64,000 nucleotides of DNA from an uncultured Flavobacterium sp. (GCF_946478785.1 NZ_CAMLDD010000017.1:1-64000); one strand, 5' to 3'; shown: positions 25,757-35,363, counted from the first letter of the stretch. Notes: a model not told the origin generated them from the sequence alone. Translations and numbers: made by a program.

Positions 25757-25778
25757 TGTAATCGATTACGTAAACTTA
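25757..25778 (-). promoter_or_regulatory. LacI-type operator and -7-like box upstream of the PL9 gene
   Basis: GTAATCGATTAC (25758-25769) is a perfect 12-bp palindrome with the central CG typical of LacI-family operators. On minus it is directly preceded by TAAGTTTA (25778-25771), one base off TAnnTTTG. It lies 100 nt upstream of the ATG. The same order and spacing occurs before the PL1 lyase gene. The rest of the 340-nt spacer (25658-25997) is AT-rich without other recognisable elements. Confidence 0.65.
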
Positions 25779-26027
25779 AATAAAAAAACAATATAAATTG
25801 AGAATTATTTAAAAAATAATACTAAATAATGATTATTACGAAATAATATTGATTAAAAAGTTGAATAAGTTCAATAAATAAAGTAAATTGTTTTTGTATA
25901 ATATATTATATAGATAAAATAACAGGATGTTTTTTTTAAAAATTATCTGAAAAATAAAAGGTTGAAAACAATAAATAATTAAGACCAGTATATTTATTTG
26001 TTTTTGGTTAATTTTGCTAAAATTTTA

Positions 26028-26630
26028 ATGATGAAGAAAATCTTTATTTTTATTGTACTAATAACTTTTAGTTCTGGCTTTTGCCAAAAGAAATTTAATA
26101 GTTTAGACGTTGAAAAATTTCAGAATAAGATTAATTCTGAATATGCTGATCCTAAAAGCAGCCCGTTAGATGAAAAAGATTTAAAAATTTTTAAAACGTT
26201 AGATTTTTATCCGATAAATAGCAAATATTTTGTCAATGCAAAATTCATAAAAGCAAAAAATGAAAAAGCTTTTGAAATGAAAACCTCTACAGCCAGAAAG
26301 CCTAAATACATTAAGTATGGAACTGTTTTCTTTACCATTGACGGAGTAGCATTAAAATTAAATGTTTATCAGGATGTTGAACTCTCTAAATCAGATAAAT
26401 ATAAAGACCATTTATTTTTACCATTTTCAGATTTAACCTGTGGAAAGGAAAGTTATATAGGAGGGAGGTATATTGATCTTAAAATCCCGAAAGGAAATAT
26501 AATTTCAATTGATTTTAATCAGGCCTATAATGCGTATTGTGCTTATAATTATAAATATTCATGCCCAATTGTGCCATTGGAAAATGATTTAAATGTGGCA
26601 ATTAAAGCTGGCGTAAAAAACTTTCATTAA
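26028..26630 (+). CDS. DUF1684 family exported protein
   Basis: 200 residues from the ATG at 26028 (an adjacent ATG at 26031 is equally possible). A signal peptide (IFIFIVLITFSSGFC) precedes the DUF1684 pattern: LPFSDLTCGKESYIGGRYID near 134-153, then IDFNQAYNAYCAYNYKYSCP and ENDLNVAIKAGVK at the end. The biochemical function of the family is unknown. A TAATTTTG -7 box lies at 26009-26016. The stop overlaps the start of the TatD gene (TAATG), so the two are coupled. Confidence 0.88.
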   Translation: MMKKIFIFIVLITFSSGFCQKKFNSLDVEKFQNKINSEYADPKSSPLDEKDLKIFKTLDFYPINSKYFVNAKFIKAKNEKAFEMKTSTARKPKYIKYGTVFFTIDGVALKLNVYQDVELSKSDKYKDHLFLPFSDLTCGKESYIGGRYIDLKIPKGNIISIDFNQAYNAYCAYNYKYSCPIVPLENDLNVAIKAGVKNFH

Positions 26631-27292
26631 TGAAATTCTTTAATCTTCATACACATCGGTTTACAAATAATCCTGAAGTTTTAGAATTGGTTAATCAATA
26701 TCCGCAAGATTTTGATGCTTCAATTCCATTTTATTCTGTTGGAATTCATCCTTGGTATATTGTTGAAAATCGAATTGATTCCGATTTAAAAATCATTGAA
26801 GAAAAATTAAAAGAAGAGAATTGTCTTGCAATAGGTGAATGTGGTCTTGATAAACGAATCGAAGTTCCGTTTGAACAGCAAATTTTGGTTTTTGAAAAAC
26901 AATTGGCTTTGGCCGAAAAATATAAAAAGCCAGTTGTAGTACATTGTGTAGCAGCTTTTCAGGAAGTAATTGCAATTAAGAAAAAAAGGAAGATTTCTGT
27001 TCCGTTGATTATACATGGATTTTCAAAAAACAGCCAAATTGCAAATCAGCTTATAAAGGAAGGATTTTATATTTCGTTTGGTAAATATTTGCTTAGAAAC
27101 CCTGATTTAAAAACTGTTTTTCAAAAAATTCCAAATGACAGGTTTTTTTTGGAAACAGATACAATTGATGAAAATATTACTGAGGTTTATGATTTGGCTT
27201 CTGAATATAAAGAATTAACAAAAAAAGAATTAAAAGAAATCATTTCAAGTAATTTTGAAGATGTTTTTAATATGAATGAATTAAAAGAATAA
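26630..27292 (+). CDS. TatD family metal-dependent hydrolase
   Basis: 220 residues, a compact TatD-type amidohydrolase barrel. Metal ligands are seen as HTH in FNLHTHRF (residues 6-8), Glu in AIGECGLDKR, His in VVHCVAAFQ, His in IHGFSKN and Asp in FLETDT. The family contains 3'-5' DNA/RNA exonucleases acting in repair. It is slightly shorter than E. coli TatD. It is followed by tcdA and a HAD gene in the same direction with gaps under 25 nt, which suggests one operon from 26028 to 28711. Confidence 0.88.
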   Translation: MKFFNLHTHRFTNNPEVLELVNQYPQDFDASIPFYSVGIHPWYIVENRIDSDLKIIEEKLKEENCLAIGECGLDKRIEVPFEQQILVFEKQLALAEKYKKPVVVHCVAAFQEVIAIKKKRKISVPLIIHGFSKNSQIANQLIKEGFYISFGKYLLRNPDLKTVFQKIPNDRFFLETDTIDENITEVYDLASEYKELTKKELKEIISSNFEDVFNMNELKE

Positions 27293-27313
27293 TAAATTTA
27301 ATACTAAATTATA

Positions 27314-28033
27314 ATGGCAGAATGGACAGAAAGAGCCGAGCTTTTATTTAAAAAAGAAGGATTAAATAATTTACAAAACTCAAATGTTTTAGTAGTCGGT
27401 TTAGGCGGGGTTGGCTCATTTGCAGCAGAATTTCTGGCAAGGGCAGGAGTTGGCAAAATGACAATTGTTGATGGTGACGTGGTTGATATTACAAATATTA
27501 ACAGACAGCTTCCGGCTTTGCATTCAACTGTTGGCCAGCCAAAAATCACTATCGTTGGAGACCGTTTACAGGATATTAATCCGGAGTTGAAACTTACACG
27601 TATGCAGGAATTTTTATCTCCTGAACGTGCTTTCGAAATTGTTTCTGAAGAGTTTGATTATGTTTTAGACTGCATTGACAGTGTCACTCCAAAACTAAAT
27701 TTAATTATTGCAGCTAAACGCAAACGAGTAAAAATAATCAGCAGCATGGGGGCTGGAGGTAAAATGGAGGCTTCAAAAGTAAAAGTAACCGATATTACTA
27801 ATACGGTAAATTGTTTCTTTGCAAAAACCATCCGAAGACGTTTAAAAGAATCTAAAATTGATAAATTAAAAGTGGTTTTTTCTTCTGAGATTCAGGACGA
27901 ATCAAGTTTAAGAATGACAGATGGATCCAATTATAAAAAATCTTTTTACGGAACTAATAGTTACATGCCGGGCTTATTTGGATTGTACGCAGCTGAAACC
28001 GTAATTCGTTATTTGATAAAGAAAAATAAATAA
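27314..28033 (+). CDS. tcdA: tRNA threonylcarbamoyladenosine dehydratase
   Basis: 239 residues of the E1/ThiF fold. The start WTERAELLFKKEGLNNL and the nucleotide loop VVGLGGVGSFAAEFLARAG at about 27-45 match TcdA (CsdL). IVDGDVVDITNINRQ and the central YVLDCIDSVTPK are also present. The enzyme uses ATP to cyclise t6A37 on tRNA. No C-terminal membrane helix is visible, unlike E. coli TcdA. Confidence 0.92.
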   Translation: MAEWTERAELLFKKEGLNNLQNSNVLVVGLGGVGSFAAEFLARAGVGKMTIVDGDVVDITNINRQLPALHSTVGQPKITIVGDRLQDINPELKLTRMQEFLSPERAFEIVSEEFDYVLDCIDSVTPKLNLIIAAKRKRVKIISSMGAGGKMEASKVKVTDITNTVNCFFAKTIRRRLKESKIDKLKVVFSSEIQDESSLRMTDGSNYKKSFYGTNSYMPGLFGLYAAETVIRYLIKKNK

Positions 28034-28048
28034 AGTACTAAATAAAGA

Positions 28049-28711
28049 ATGATAAAAACAGTAATTTTTGATATGGACGGTGTTATTGTCGATACAGAAC
28101 CGGTTCACCGTTATGCCTATTACAAACAATTTTCGGAGCTAAATATCGAAGTGACAGAAGAAATGTATACTTCATTTACAGGTTTTTCAACCCGAAATAC
28201 GTTTCAGACATTAAAAGGATTTTTTCCGGTAATAGAACATGGAGTTGAGGATTTAATCCAAAGAAAAAGAAGTATTTTTAATGATGCTTTTGATACCAAA
28301 GAAGATTTATATTTATTAGAAGGAGTCGAGGATTTAATAAAAGATTTATATGCTAACGGAATCCAGTTGATTTTAGCTTCATCAGCATCAAAAGTGACAA
28401 TTGAACGTGTTTTTACCCGATTTAATTTGCATCAGTATTTTTCTGCAATAGTAAGTGGTGAAGATTTTCCTCAATCCAAACCTAATCCTGCAATTTTCGT
28501 ACATGCTGCTTCGTTATCTGTTGCTCCAAAAGAAAATTGTATTATAATTGAAGACAGTACTAATGGTGTAAAAGCAGCTAAGGGAGCAGGGATTTTTTGT
28601 GTGGGTTACAGAAGTGAGAATTCTGAAGGGCAGGATTTATCAGAAGCAAATTTGATTATTAATCATTTTAATGAGTTAAATGCCTTGAAAATATCACAAA
28701 TAAGTAGTTGA
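28049..28711 (+). CDS. HAD superfamily phosphatase (beta-phosphoglucomutase-like)
   Basis: 220 residues. Motif I is DMDGVIVDTEPVH (8-20) with nucleophile Asp8 and Asp10. The cap is the alpha-helical type C1. Motif II is LASSASK near 110, motif III the lysine in QSKPNPAIF, and motif IV IEDSTNG near 170. Substrates of such enzymes are sugar phosphates or nucleotides; which applies here is not evident. It is the last gene of the DUF1684-tatD-tcdA run. Confidence 0.9.
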   Translation: MIKTVIFDMDGVIVDTEPVHRYAYYKQFSELNIEVTEEMYTSFTGFSTRNTFQTLKGFFPVIEHGVEDLIQRKRSIFNDAFDTKEDLYLLEGVEDLIKDLYANGIQLILASSASKVTIERVFTRFNLHQYFSAIVSGEDFPQSKPNPAIFVHAASLSVAPKENCIIIEDSTNGVKAAKGAGIFCVGYRSENSEGQDLSEANLIINHFNELNALKISQISS

Positions 28712-28779
28712 ATTAAGTAAAATTTAACTTTTAACCTTTTTTGAATTCTTAAATTTGGAAAAATAAACAGACGTATAAA

Positions 28780-29622
28780 ATGAAAAAATTATTTATTGCA
28801 CTAGCCATTATTTTAGCCCCTCTTGCTTCGGAGGCACAAGTGAAAACACCCCAGGCAAGCCCAAAAGGATATATCAAACAAACCGTTGGATTAACTGATG
28901 TTGAAGTTACCTATTCAAGACCGGGTGCCAGAGGAAGGGCGGTATTTGGAAATTTAGTTCCGTTTGGAAAACTATGGAGAACAGGAGCTAATGAAAATAC
29001 CATTATAAATTTTGGAGATGATGTTGTCATCGATGGTAAAACATTGAAAAAAGGAAAATATGCAATTTATACTATTCCAAGGATAGAAAGCTGGGAAGTG
29101 ATTTTTTATCTTTCTACAGACAACTGGGGATTGCCGGAAAACTGGAACGAAGCTTATGTTGCTTTAAAAACAACAGTTAAAGAAGATGCATTGCCAACAC
29201 CAGTTGAATCATTTACAATTGGGATCAATGGTTTAGAGCAGAATTCTGCTTATTTGGAAATGGCTTGGGAGAATTCTCATATTGCACTAAAATTTGAAGT
29301 TCCTACTGCAAAAATAGCTACAGCAAGTATTCAGAAAACTTTGGCAGGTCCAACATGGAATGATTATTATGCGGCATCTCAATATTTATTTCAATCAAAC
29401 GGAGATATGATCAGTGCAAGGGAATATGTTGATAAAGCTTTGGAAATGAGTACTGAAAAACCTTTTTATGTTTCTAGATTAAAATCATTGATTCAGGCGA
29501 AACAAGGAGATAAAGCAGGTGCTATTGAAACGGCTAAAATTTCTTTGGCTGCTGCCGAAGCTGCTAATAATCAGGATTATGTAAAAATGAATAAAGACAG
29601 TATTGCTGAGTGGAGTAGATAA
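28780..29622 (+). CDS. DUF2911 family exported protein
   Basis: 280 residues with a signal peptide (LFIALAIILAPLASEAQ). Residues 25-175 carry the DUF2911 pattern: YIKQTVGLTDVEVTYSRPGA, GKLWRTGANENT, KKGKYAIYTIP and WGLPENWNEAYVALKT. The C-terminal 95 residues look helical and TPR-like. The function is unknown; the family is widespread in Bacteroidota. A -7 match TAAATTTG lies at 28750-28757, 23 nt before the ATG. Confidence 0.88.
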   Translation: MKKLFIALAIILAPLASEAQVKTPQASPKGYIKQTVGLTDVEVTYSRPGARGRAVFGNLVPFGKLWRTGANENTIINFGDDVVIDGKTLKKGKYAIYTIPRIESWEVIFYLSTDNWGLPENWNEAYVALKTTVKEDALPTPVESFTIGINGLEQNSAYLEMAWENSHIALKFEVPTAKIATASIQKTLAGPTWNDYYAASQYLFQSNGDMISAREYVDKALEMSTEKPFYVSRLKSLIQAKQGDKAGAIETAKISLAAAEAANNQDYVKMNKDSIAEWSR

Positions 29623-29649
29623 TATCTAATCTGTTAATAAATAATAAAT

Positions 29650-29685
29650 AAAACCCATTTTGATAAGTTTCAAAATGGGTTTTTA
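29650..29685. terminator. Bidirectional terminator between DUF2911 and epimerase genes
   Basis: AAACCCATTTTGA and TTCAAAATGGGTTTTT form a stem of about 12 bp with flanking A and T runs. It separates two convergent genes. Confidence 0.88.
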
Positions 29686-29690
29686 CTTTT

Positions 29691-30545
29691 CTAATTAAAG
29701 ATTTCAATATTAAATGAAGTGCTGAAAGTTTGCTTTGCTTCCAAAACTATAATTCCTTCTTTCTTAAATAAATCCCCTGATTTTTCTAATGTATCAGAAT
29801 AGCCAAACCAGGGTTCGATACAAATAAAAGGAGCATTTTCTTTAGTCCAGATTCCCAAACTCGGAAAATCTTCAAAATCAACTTTAATATATGGTTTCGA
29901 ATTTTCAAGAATAGTTAACGAATTTGATTCAAGAGTTTTAAAAACCAATGCATCATTTTCAAATAATTTGTAATTTAAAAAAACAGTATTGTTTGAAGTT
30001 TCTAATGTTTCTGTTGTGTTAGAAATTAAGCCGTTTTCAAGAAGGGAATATTGGGGGTTTTCTTCTTTTTCAAATTGAATGCTGTAATTTGAAAATTCTT
30101 CAGGTAAAGAAAAGGCGGGATGAGCACCTATAGAAAAAGGCATTTGTGTTTCTCCTTTATTGATTACTTTGTAACTTATTTTTAATTTGTTTTCTTCAAG
30201 TTTGTAAATAATCTGCAATTCAAACTTAAAAGGATATTTTTGAAGTGTTTCTTCATTATATATTAAAGAAAAAGTAGCTGAAGATCCTGTTTTTCCAATC
30301 AATTCAAATTCCATGTCACGAGCAAAGCCATGTCTTGATAAATGATATTCTTTTTGATTGAATGTGTAGGTGTCATTTTTTAAGCTTCCCACAATTGGAA
30401 AAAGAACAGGGGAGTGTTTGGGCCAAAAATCAGGATTTCCATTCCAAATATATTCCTTGTTTTGATTATCAATAAGAGAAAATAGTTCTGCTCCAGCGTG
30501 TTTAATAGAGGCTGATAGCATTTTATTTGAGATTGTTGTAGTCAA
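29691..30545 (-). CDS. Aldose 1-epimerase family protein
   Basis: 284 residues of the galactose mutarotase-like beta fold. SRHGFARDMEF near 75 and the catalytic His in GAHPAFSLPEEF near 142 match the LACX/YeaD-like branch (aldose 1-epimerase family, cd09024 type). A catalytic Glu is expected in CIEPWFGYSDT near 255. It interconverts sugar anomers, but the sugar is unknown. No signal peptide, so cytoplasmic. It diverges from the M1 peptidase gene. Confidence 0.87.
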   Translation of the reverse strand: MTTTISNKMLSASIKHAGAELFSLIDNQNKEYIWNGNPDFWPKHSPVLFPIVGSLKNDTYTFNQKEYHLSRHGFARDMEFELIGKTGSSATFSLIYNEETLQKYPFKFELQIIYKLEENKLKISYKVINKGETQMPFSIGAHPAFSLPEEFSNYSIQFEKEENPQYSLLENGLISNTTETLETSNNTVFLNYKLFENDALVFKTLESNSLTILENSKPYIKVDFEDFPSLGIWTKENAPFICIEPWFGYSDTLEKSGDLFKKEGIIVLEAKQTFSTSFNIEIFN

Positions 30546-30731
30546 AATTATGAAGATTAATTAGTGTTAATTTATTTTAAAGGTAAATATTTTTTTTAAA
30601 TTTTAGTTTGTGCTTTTAAAAACATGAAATTATTGTTTTAGTAAAATTTTACTAAAATTGAATTAAAGCTTTTGTTTTTCTCTGCAAATAGCTTTTTTTT
30701 TCATTAATTTGTTATATAAATTGGTATAAAT

Positions 30732-32996
30732 ATGAAAACAAACTTTCCAAAAGCCTTATTAGGTATGGCTTTATTTATTGGAATTTCTTCTGTCTGGGCA
30801 CAGGCCCCAACTACAACAGCAACGAATCCAGTTAATAATTATGATTATCATGATGCTTTTGCGCCTCATTTTTACACAAAAAATGGTACTCCAACCCGTG
30901 CTGCTAGCGGTCAGCCAGGAGTAGAATATTGGCAAAACAGAGCTGATTATCAAATTAATGTAAAGCTGAATGCAGCTACAAATGAGATCATTGGTACAGA
31001 CGAAATTACGTATACAAACAACAGTCCTGATAAACTGTCTTTTGTCTGGCTAAATTTAGAGCAAAATTTATTCAAAAATGACTCAAGAGGAAATGCTGTC
31101 GTTCCTTTAACAGGAAGTCGTAACGGAGCTCAGGGCCAAATTTTTGATGGAGGAAATAAAATAAAATCGGTTAAAGTAATTTCAGGAAAGAAAAAAACGG
31201 AAACTGAAGTAAAATATATAATCACAGACACCAGGATGCAAATTTTTCTTCCTCAGGAATTAGCATCAAAAGGCGGAACTGTAAAAATTAAAATTGAATT
31301 TTCGTTCATAGCTCCTTTTGAAGGATCGGATAGAATGGGAGTTTTAGAAACTAAAAACGGTAAAATTTTCACAATTGCACAATGGTATCCGCGTATGTGT
31401 GTGTATGATGATGTAAGAGGCTGGAATACGGCACCCTATCTTGGAGCTTCTGAGTTTTATCTTGAATATGGAGATTTTGATGTAAAAATAACAGCACCTG
31501 CCAATCATTATGTTGTAGGTTCTGGAGAATTGCTAAATGGCTCAGAAGTATTTTCATCTGAACAATTTAAACGTTATAAAGAAGCCGGAAATAGCGATAA
31601 AACCGTTGTAATACGTTCTGCTGATGAAGTGGCAGCTACTGCAAATGCAAATTCAGCAACTGAAAAAACATGGCATTTTCAAATCAAAAATTCACGAGAT
31701 TTTTCATGGGCTTCCTCACCGGCTTTTGTTTTAGACGGAGCAAAAATAAATTTGCCAAGCGGTAAAAAATCGTTGGCCTTATCTGCCTATCCGGTTGAAA
31801 GTGCAGGCAATGATGCATGGGGACGTTCCACAGAATATGTAAAGGCTTCAATTGAACACTATTCTAAGCAATGGTTTGAATATCCTTATCCAGCCGCTAC
31901 AAACGTAGCCGGAAATGAAGGCGGAATGGAGTATCCCGGAATTGTTTTCTGCAGTTGGGAATCGAAAGGAAAAGATTTATGGGGTGTTACGGATCACGAA
32001 TTTGGTCATATCTGGTTCCCGATGATTGTAGGTTCAAACGAACGTTTATTCGCCTGGATGGATGAAGGATTTAATACTTTCATAAATTCATTAAGCACTG
32101 AAGCATTCAATAATGGAGAATATAAAGAAATTCCAACAGATTTGCACCAAATGGCAGAGCCTTTTACAAGGCCTGATTTAGAAACAATCATGAGTTCTCC
32201 TGACAATATGAAGGAAGCCAATATTGGTATGCTGGCTTATTTCAAACCAAGTGCAGGATTAACAATATTAAGAGAACAAGTTTTAGGAAAAGAGCGCTTT
32301 GATATTGCATTCAGAACCTACATTGAACGCTGGGCTTACAAACATCCAACGCCGGATGATTTTTTCAGATCAATGGAAAACGTAGCCGGAGAAGATTTAA
32401 GCTGGTTCTGGAGAAGCTGGTACGTAAACAACTGGCGTTTTGATCAGGGTGTAAATTCAATAAAATACGTAAAAAATGATCCTAAAAAAGGTGTTGTTAT
32501 TACGGTTGAAAACTTAGATAAAATGCCAATGCCAATTGTTTTGGAGGTAAAAACAAAAAGTGGAAAAGCAACGAGGGTCAATTTGCCTGTTGAAATCTGG
32601 CAGCGCAATAAAGACTGGTCTTTCAAACATAATTCTACGGAAGAAATTGAAAGTATAACTTTGGATCCTGATCATGTTTTTCCTGATTATAATGATTCCA
32701 ATAACGTCTGGACCTCAGGAAAGGGAAAAGTGGAGAAAGATATTATTCTGGATGGTTATTTAGGAACTTATTCAACAAAAAACGCTCCTTTAAAAATTGA
32801 ATTAACTGAAAAAAATAGTGCTCTTAGTGTAGAAATTACAAACTTTCCAAAGTTTACTGTCGAACCAGTAACTAGCGAAAAAGACACCTTTATATCTAAT
32901 AGAGCAGGATTGAAGTTTAAATTTAATGAAGCAAAAACAGGTTTTGATATGACCATTTTAGAAAATGGTCAGGTAATACCGTTTACTAAAAATTAA
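30732..32996 (+). CDS. M1 family metallopeptidase, exported
   Basis: 754 residues with a signal peptide ([14 protein letters not shown]). The M1 catalytic motif HEFGH lies near 424 in [12 protein letters not shown], with the third zinc ligand in WMDEG exactly 18 residues after the second His. The exopeptidase substrate motif appears as GGMEYPG near 398. It is longer than minimal M1 proteins because of a C-terminal beta region. It is an aminopeptidase-like enzyme, probably periplasmic or surface-bound. A strong terminator follows. Confidence 0.92.
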   Translation: MKTNFPKALLGMALFIGISSVWAQAPTTTATNPVNNYDYHDAFAPHFYTKNGTPTRAASGQPGVEYWQNRADYQINVKLNAATNEIIGTDEITYTNNSPDKLSFVWLNLEQNLFKNDSRGNAVVPLTGSRNGAQGQIFDGGNKIKSVKVISGKKKTETEVKYIITDTRMQIFLPQELASKGGTVKIKIEFSFIAPFEGSDRMGVLETKNGKIFTIAQWYPRMCVYDDVRGWNTAPYLGASEFYLEYGDFDVKITAPANHYVVGSGELLNGSEVFSSEQFKRYKEAGNSDKTVVIRSADEVAATANANSATEKTWHFQIKNSRDFSWASSPAFVLDGAKINLPSGKKSLALSAYPVESAGNDAWGRSTEYVKASIEHYSKQWFEYPYPAATNVAGNEGGMEYPGIVFCSWESKGKDLWGVTDHEFGHIWFPMIVGSNERLFAWMDEGFNTFINSLSTEAFNNGEYKEIPTDLHQMAEPFTRPDLETIMSSPDNMKEANIGMLAYFKPSAGLTILREQVLGKERFDIAFRTYIERWAYKHPTPDDFFRSMENVAGEDLSWFWRSWYVNNWRFDQGVNSIKYVKNDPKKGVVITVENLDKMPMPIVLEVKTKSGKATRVNLPVEIWQRNKDWSFKHNSTEEIESITLDPDHVFPDYNDSNNVWTSGKGKVEKDIILDGYLGTYSTKNAPLKIELTEKNSALSVEITNFPKFTVEPVTSEKDTFISNRAGLKFKFNEAKTGFDMTILENGQVIPFTKN

Positions 32997-33017
32997 AATA
33001 AATTATGTAAATAATTC

Positions 33018-33056
33018 AGCCCGATAGGTTTATGAGAATCTATCGGGCTTTTTTTA
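33018..33056 (+). terminator. Terminator of the M1 gene
   Basis: AGCCCGATAG and CTATCGGGCT form a perfect 10-bp stem with a 12-nt loop, followed by TTTTTTT. Confidence 0.92.
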
Positions 33057-33101
33057 TTCAAAAAATAACATACCATTAAAAAAATGTTACAATTCTGTAA
33101 A

Positions 33102-33135
33102 TTGGTTTTCTAAATAAAAAAATAGTGTACTTTTG
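33102..33135 (+). promoter_or_regulatory. Promoter of the arginine/proline cluster
   Basis: TTG (33102-33104), 23 nt, then TACTTTTG (33128-33135), an exact TAnnTTTG match. It is the only good promoter-like signal between the M1 terminator and the first gene at 33463, implying a leader of about 320 nt. Confidence 0.6.
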
Positions 33136-33140
33136 CACCA

Positions 33141-33244
33141 ATGAATAAAATAAGTTTACATATAACTTCTTTGTCACGGACAATCTCTCCTGGTACTTCT
33201 CCCGAAGTACGGATGCTATCATTATAGTATTCAAAGAGTTTTTA
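33141..33244 (+). promoter_or_regulatory. Structured leader with short ORF upstream of the arg operon
   Basis: A 28-codon frame (33141-33227) begins MNKISLHITSLSRT and ends VRMLSL. It overlaps two adjacent hairpins: GTACTTC-TCCC-GAAGTAC (33193-33210) and GGATGCTAT-CATT-ATAGTATTC (33211-33232, two wobble pairs). The second is followed after six bases by TTTTT. TCTTTG (33168-33173) can also pair with CAAAGA (33232-33237). This looks like an attenuator or other cis-acting RNA. Only two Arg codons occur in the frame. The 230 nt after it up to 33462 are AT-rich with no other feature I recognise. Confidence 0.5.
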
Positions 33245-33462
33245 GCCGCGTATTTATTTATATTCATTTTTATTTTGAAATCACTTAAGTTGTCCATCGG
33301 GCAAACATATACCAAAAGTATTTATTTATTTAAAAATTTCCTTAATCAACTTTTTGATTTTGAGAATATTACTTCTGTTGTGTCTAATTTTATTAGCTTA
33401 TCTTTTAAATTTCAAACCAAACAATACGTTTTAATATTTAACGCTAAACTTCAACTATTGAA

Positions 33463-34104
33463 ATGAAGATCTCTATTGTTGTTACTCAGGAAGAACACTT
33501 CAAATTCGCACAGGAAATTTGTGATACGATAGAATCATCTGCCTTGTTAAGAGGTACGGGGATTGCTAAAAGAACTCCTGAATACATTCAGAAAAAAATG
33601 TCGAATGGTGATGCGATGATTGCTCTGGCAGACGGAAAATTTGCTGGCTTTTGTTATATCGAAAGTTGGCAGCACGGACAATTCGTGGCACATTCAGGTT
33701 TAATTGTACATCCTGACTACAGAAACTTAGGTTTGGCTAAAAAAATTAAATCAAAAGTTTTTGACTATTCATTGCAAAAATATCCAAATGCCAAAATATT
33801 TGGGATCACAACCGGTTTGGCAGTAATGAAAATCAATTCTGATTTGGGTTACAAACCTGTACCATTCTCTGAGCTGACAACAGATCCTAGTTTTTGGTCC
33901 GGCTGTAAAACCTGTACGAATTACGAAATACTAAAAAGCAAAGAAAATAAAATGTGCTTGTGTACCGGAATGTTGTATGATCCAAAAGATAAACCTAAGG
34001 ATCCGCCAAGGCATCCTTTTAACGAAGCTGTTTTGAAAAGATTAAAAAAAATTAAGCAAGCTTTATTTTTAAATAAAATATTGTCTTTCACTTTTTTGTC
34101 TTAA
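33463..34104 (+). CDS. GNAT acetyltransferase heading the arg cluster, candidate acylglutamate synthase
   Basis: 213 residues. The GNAT core includes FAGFCYIESW, HSGLIVHPDYRNLGLAKKIK (acetyl-CoA loop) and KIFGITTGLAVMKIN. A cysteine-containing segment SGCKTCTNYEIL and MCLCTGMLYDP follows. It is the first gene of a cluster that otherwise contains every step from acylglutamate to arginine but no classical argA or argJ. Acylation of glutamate is therefore the missing first step, and this protein is the natural candidate. Whether acetyl or succinyl is transferred cannot be read from the sequence. Confidence 0.75.
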   Translation: MKISIVVTQEEHFKFAQEICDTIESSALLRGTGIAKRTPEYIQKKMSNGDAMIALADGKFAGFCYIESWQHGQFVAHSGLIVHPDYRNLGLAKKIKSKVFDYSLQKYPNAKIFGITTGLAVMKINSDLGYKPVPFSELTTDPSFWSGCKTCTNYEILKSKENKMCLCTGMLYDPKDKPKDPPRHPFNEAVLKRLKKIKQALFLNKILSFTFLS

Positions 34105-34169
34105 GAATTAAAATATAAAAAGAATCTCAAACTTGCTACATACGAAAGTATTAGCCTAAATTATAAAAA

Positions 34170-35363
34170 ATGAAAAAAGTTGTATTAGCTTATAGTGGAG
34201 GATTGGATACCTCGTATTGTTTGAAATATTTAAAAAATGAAAAAGGATACGAAGTTCACACCGTACTGGTAGATACAGGAGGATTTGATGCAGAAGAGTT
34301 ATCTGCTATCGAAAAAAGAGCCTACGAATTAGGAAGTGCACAACACGCCAACCTTACAATCGTAGATAAATATTATGATAAAGCTATAAAATATTTGATT
34401 TTTGGAAATGTATTAAAAAACAATACGTATCCCTTATCAGTGAGTGCAGAGCGTGTTTTTCAGGCAATTGAAGCCATTAAATATGCTAAAAAAGTAGGAG
34501 CAAGTGCCATTGCACACGGAAGTACAGGTGCAGGAAATGACCAGATTCGTTTTGATTTGATTTTCCAAACCATTGCTCCGGAAATTGAAATCATCACTCC
34601 AATTAGAGATTTGAAATTGTCAAGACAAGAAGAGGTTGATTATTTAGCTCAAAACGGTGTTCATTATTCTTGGGAAAAAGCACAATATTCTATCAACAAA
34701 GGACTTTGGGGAACAAGTGTTGGAGGAAAAGAAACCTTAACTTCAAGTCAGCCATTACCAAGTGAAGCCTATCCTTCGCAATTACAAAAAGAAGGCGAGG
34801 AAAAAGTAACTTTGCATTTTGAACAAGGGGAATTGGTTGCTTTAAATGGCAAAAAAGATGCTCCTGAAAGAAATATCGTAAAACTTGAAAAATTGGCGAA
34901 TGCTTACGCAATCGGGAGGGATATTCATGTAGGTGATACGATTATCGGAATTAAAGGAAGAGTTGGTTTTGAGGCTGCTGCTCCATTAATTATCATCAAA
35001 GCACACCATTTGTTAGAAAAACATACTTTAGGAAAATGGCAGCAATATTGGAAAGAACAATTAGGAAACTGGTATGGAATGTTATTTCATGAAGGTCAGT
35101 TTTTAGATCCTGTTATGCGTAATATCGAAACCTTTTTACAGGACACACAAAAAACAGTAAATGGAACTGTAACCGTTTCATTAAAACCATATCATTTTTC
35201 GCTTGACGGAATCGAATCTAAAAATGATTTGATGAACACAGGTTTTGGTCAGTATGGAGAAATGAACAACGCCTGGACGTCTGATGATGCAAAAGGATTT
35301 ATCAAGATTTTAGGTAATGCACAAAACATATTTTCATCTGTAAATCATTTAGATCATGATTAA
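34170..35363 (+). CDS. argG: Argininosuccinate synthase
   Basis: 397 residues. It joins citrulline and aspartate with ATP. The PP-loop AYSGGLDTSYCLKYL lies at 7-21, the GASAIAHGSTGAGNDQIRFD segment near 111-130, and SINKGLWGTSVGG near 172-184 are conserved family motifs. The 3' end overlaps the argC start by 8 nt (ATCATGATTAATG), so both are translationally coupled. Confidence 0.97.
   Translation: MKKVVLAYSGGLDTSYCLKYLKNEKGYEVHTVLVDTGGFDAEELSAIEKRAYELGSAQHANLTIVDKYYDKAIKYLIFGNVLKNNTYPLSVSAERVFQAIEAIKYAKKVGASAIAHGSTGAGNDQIRFDLIFQTIAPEIEIITPIRDLKLSRQEEVDYLAQNGVHYSWEKAQYSINKGLWGTSVGGKETLTSSQPLPSEAYPSQLQKEGEEKVTLHFEQGELVALNGKKDAPERNIVKLEKLANAYAIGRDIHVGDTIIGIKGRVGFEAAAPLIIIKAHHLLEKHTLGKWQQYWKEQLGNWYGMLFHEGQFLDPVMRNIETFLQDTQKTVNGTVTVSLKPYHFSLDGIESKNDLMNTGFGQYGEMNNAWTSDDAKGFIKILGNAQNIFSSVNHLDHD

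Noticed and set aside
33076..33315. Minus-strand open frame of 79 codons over the arg leader
   Set aside because: It crosses the promoter box and hairpins of the plus strand, and its sequence shows no family pattern; the RNA-leader reading explains the structure better.
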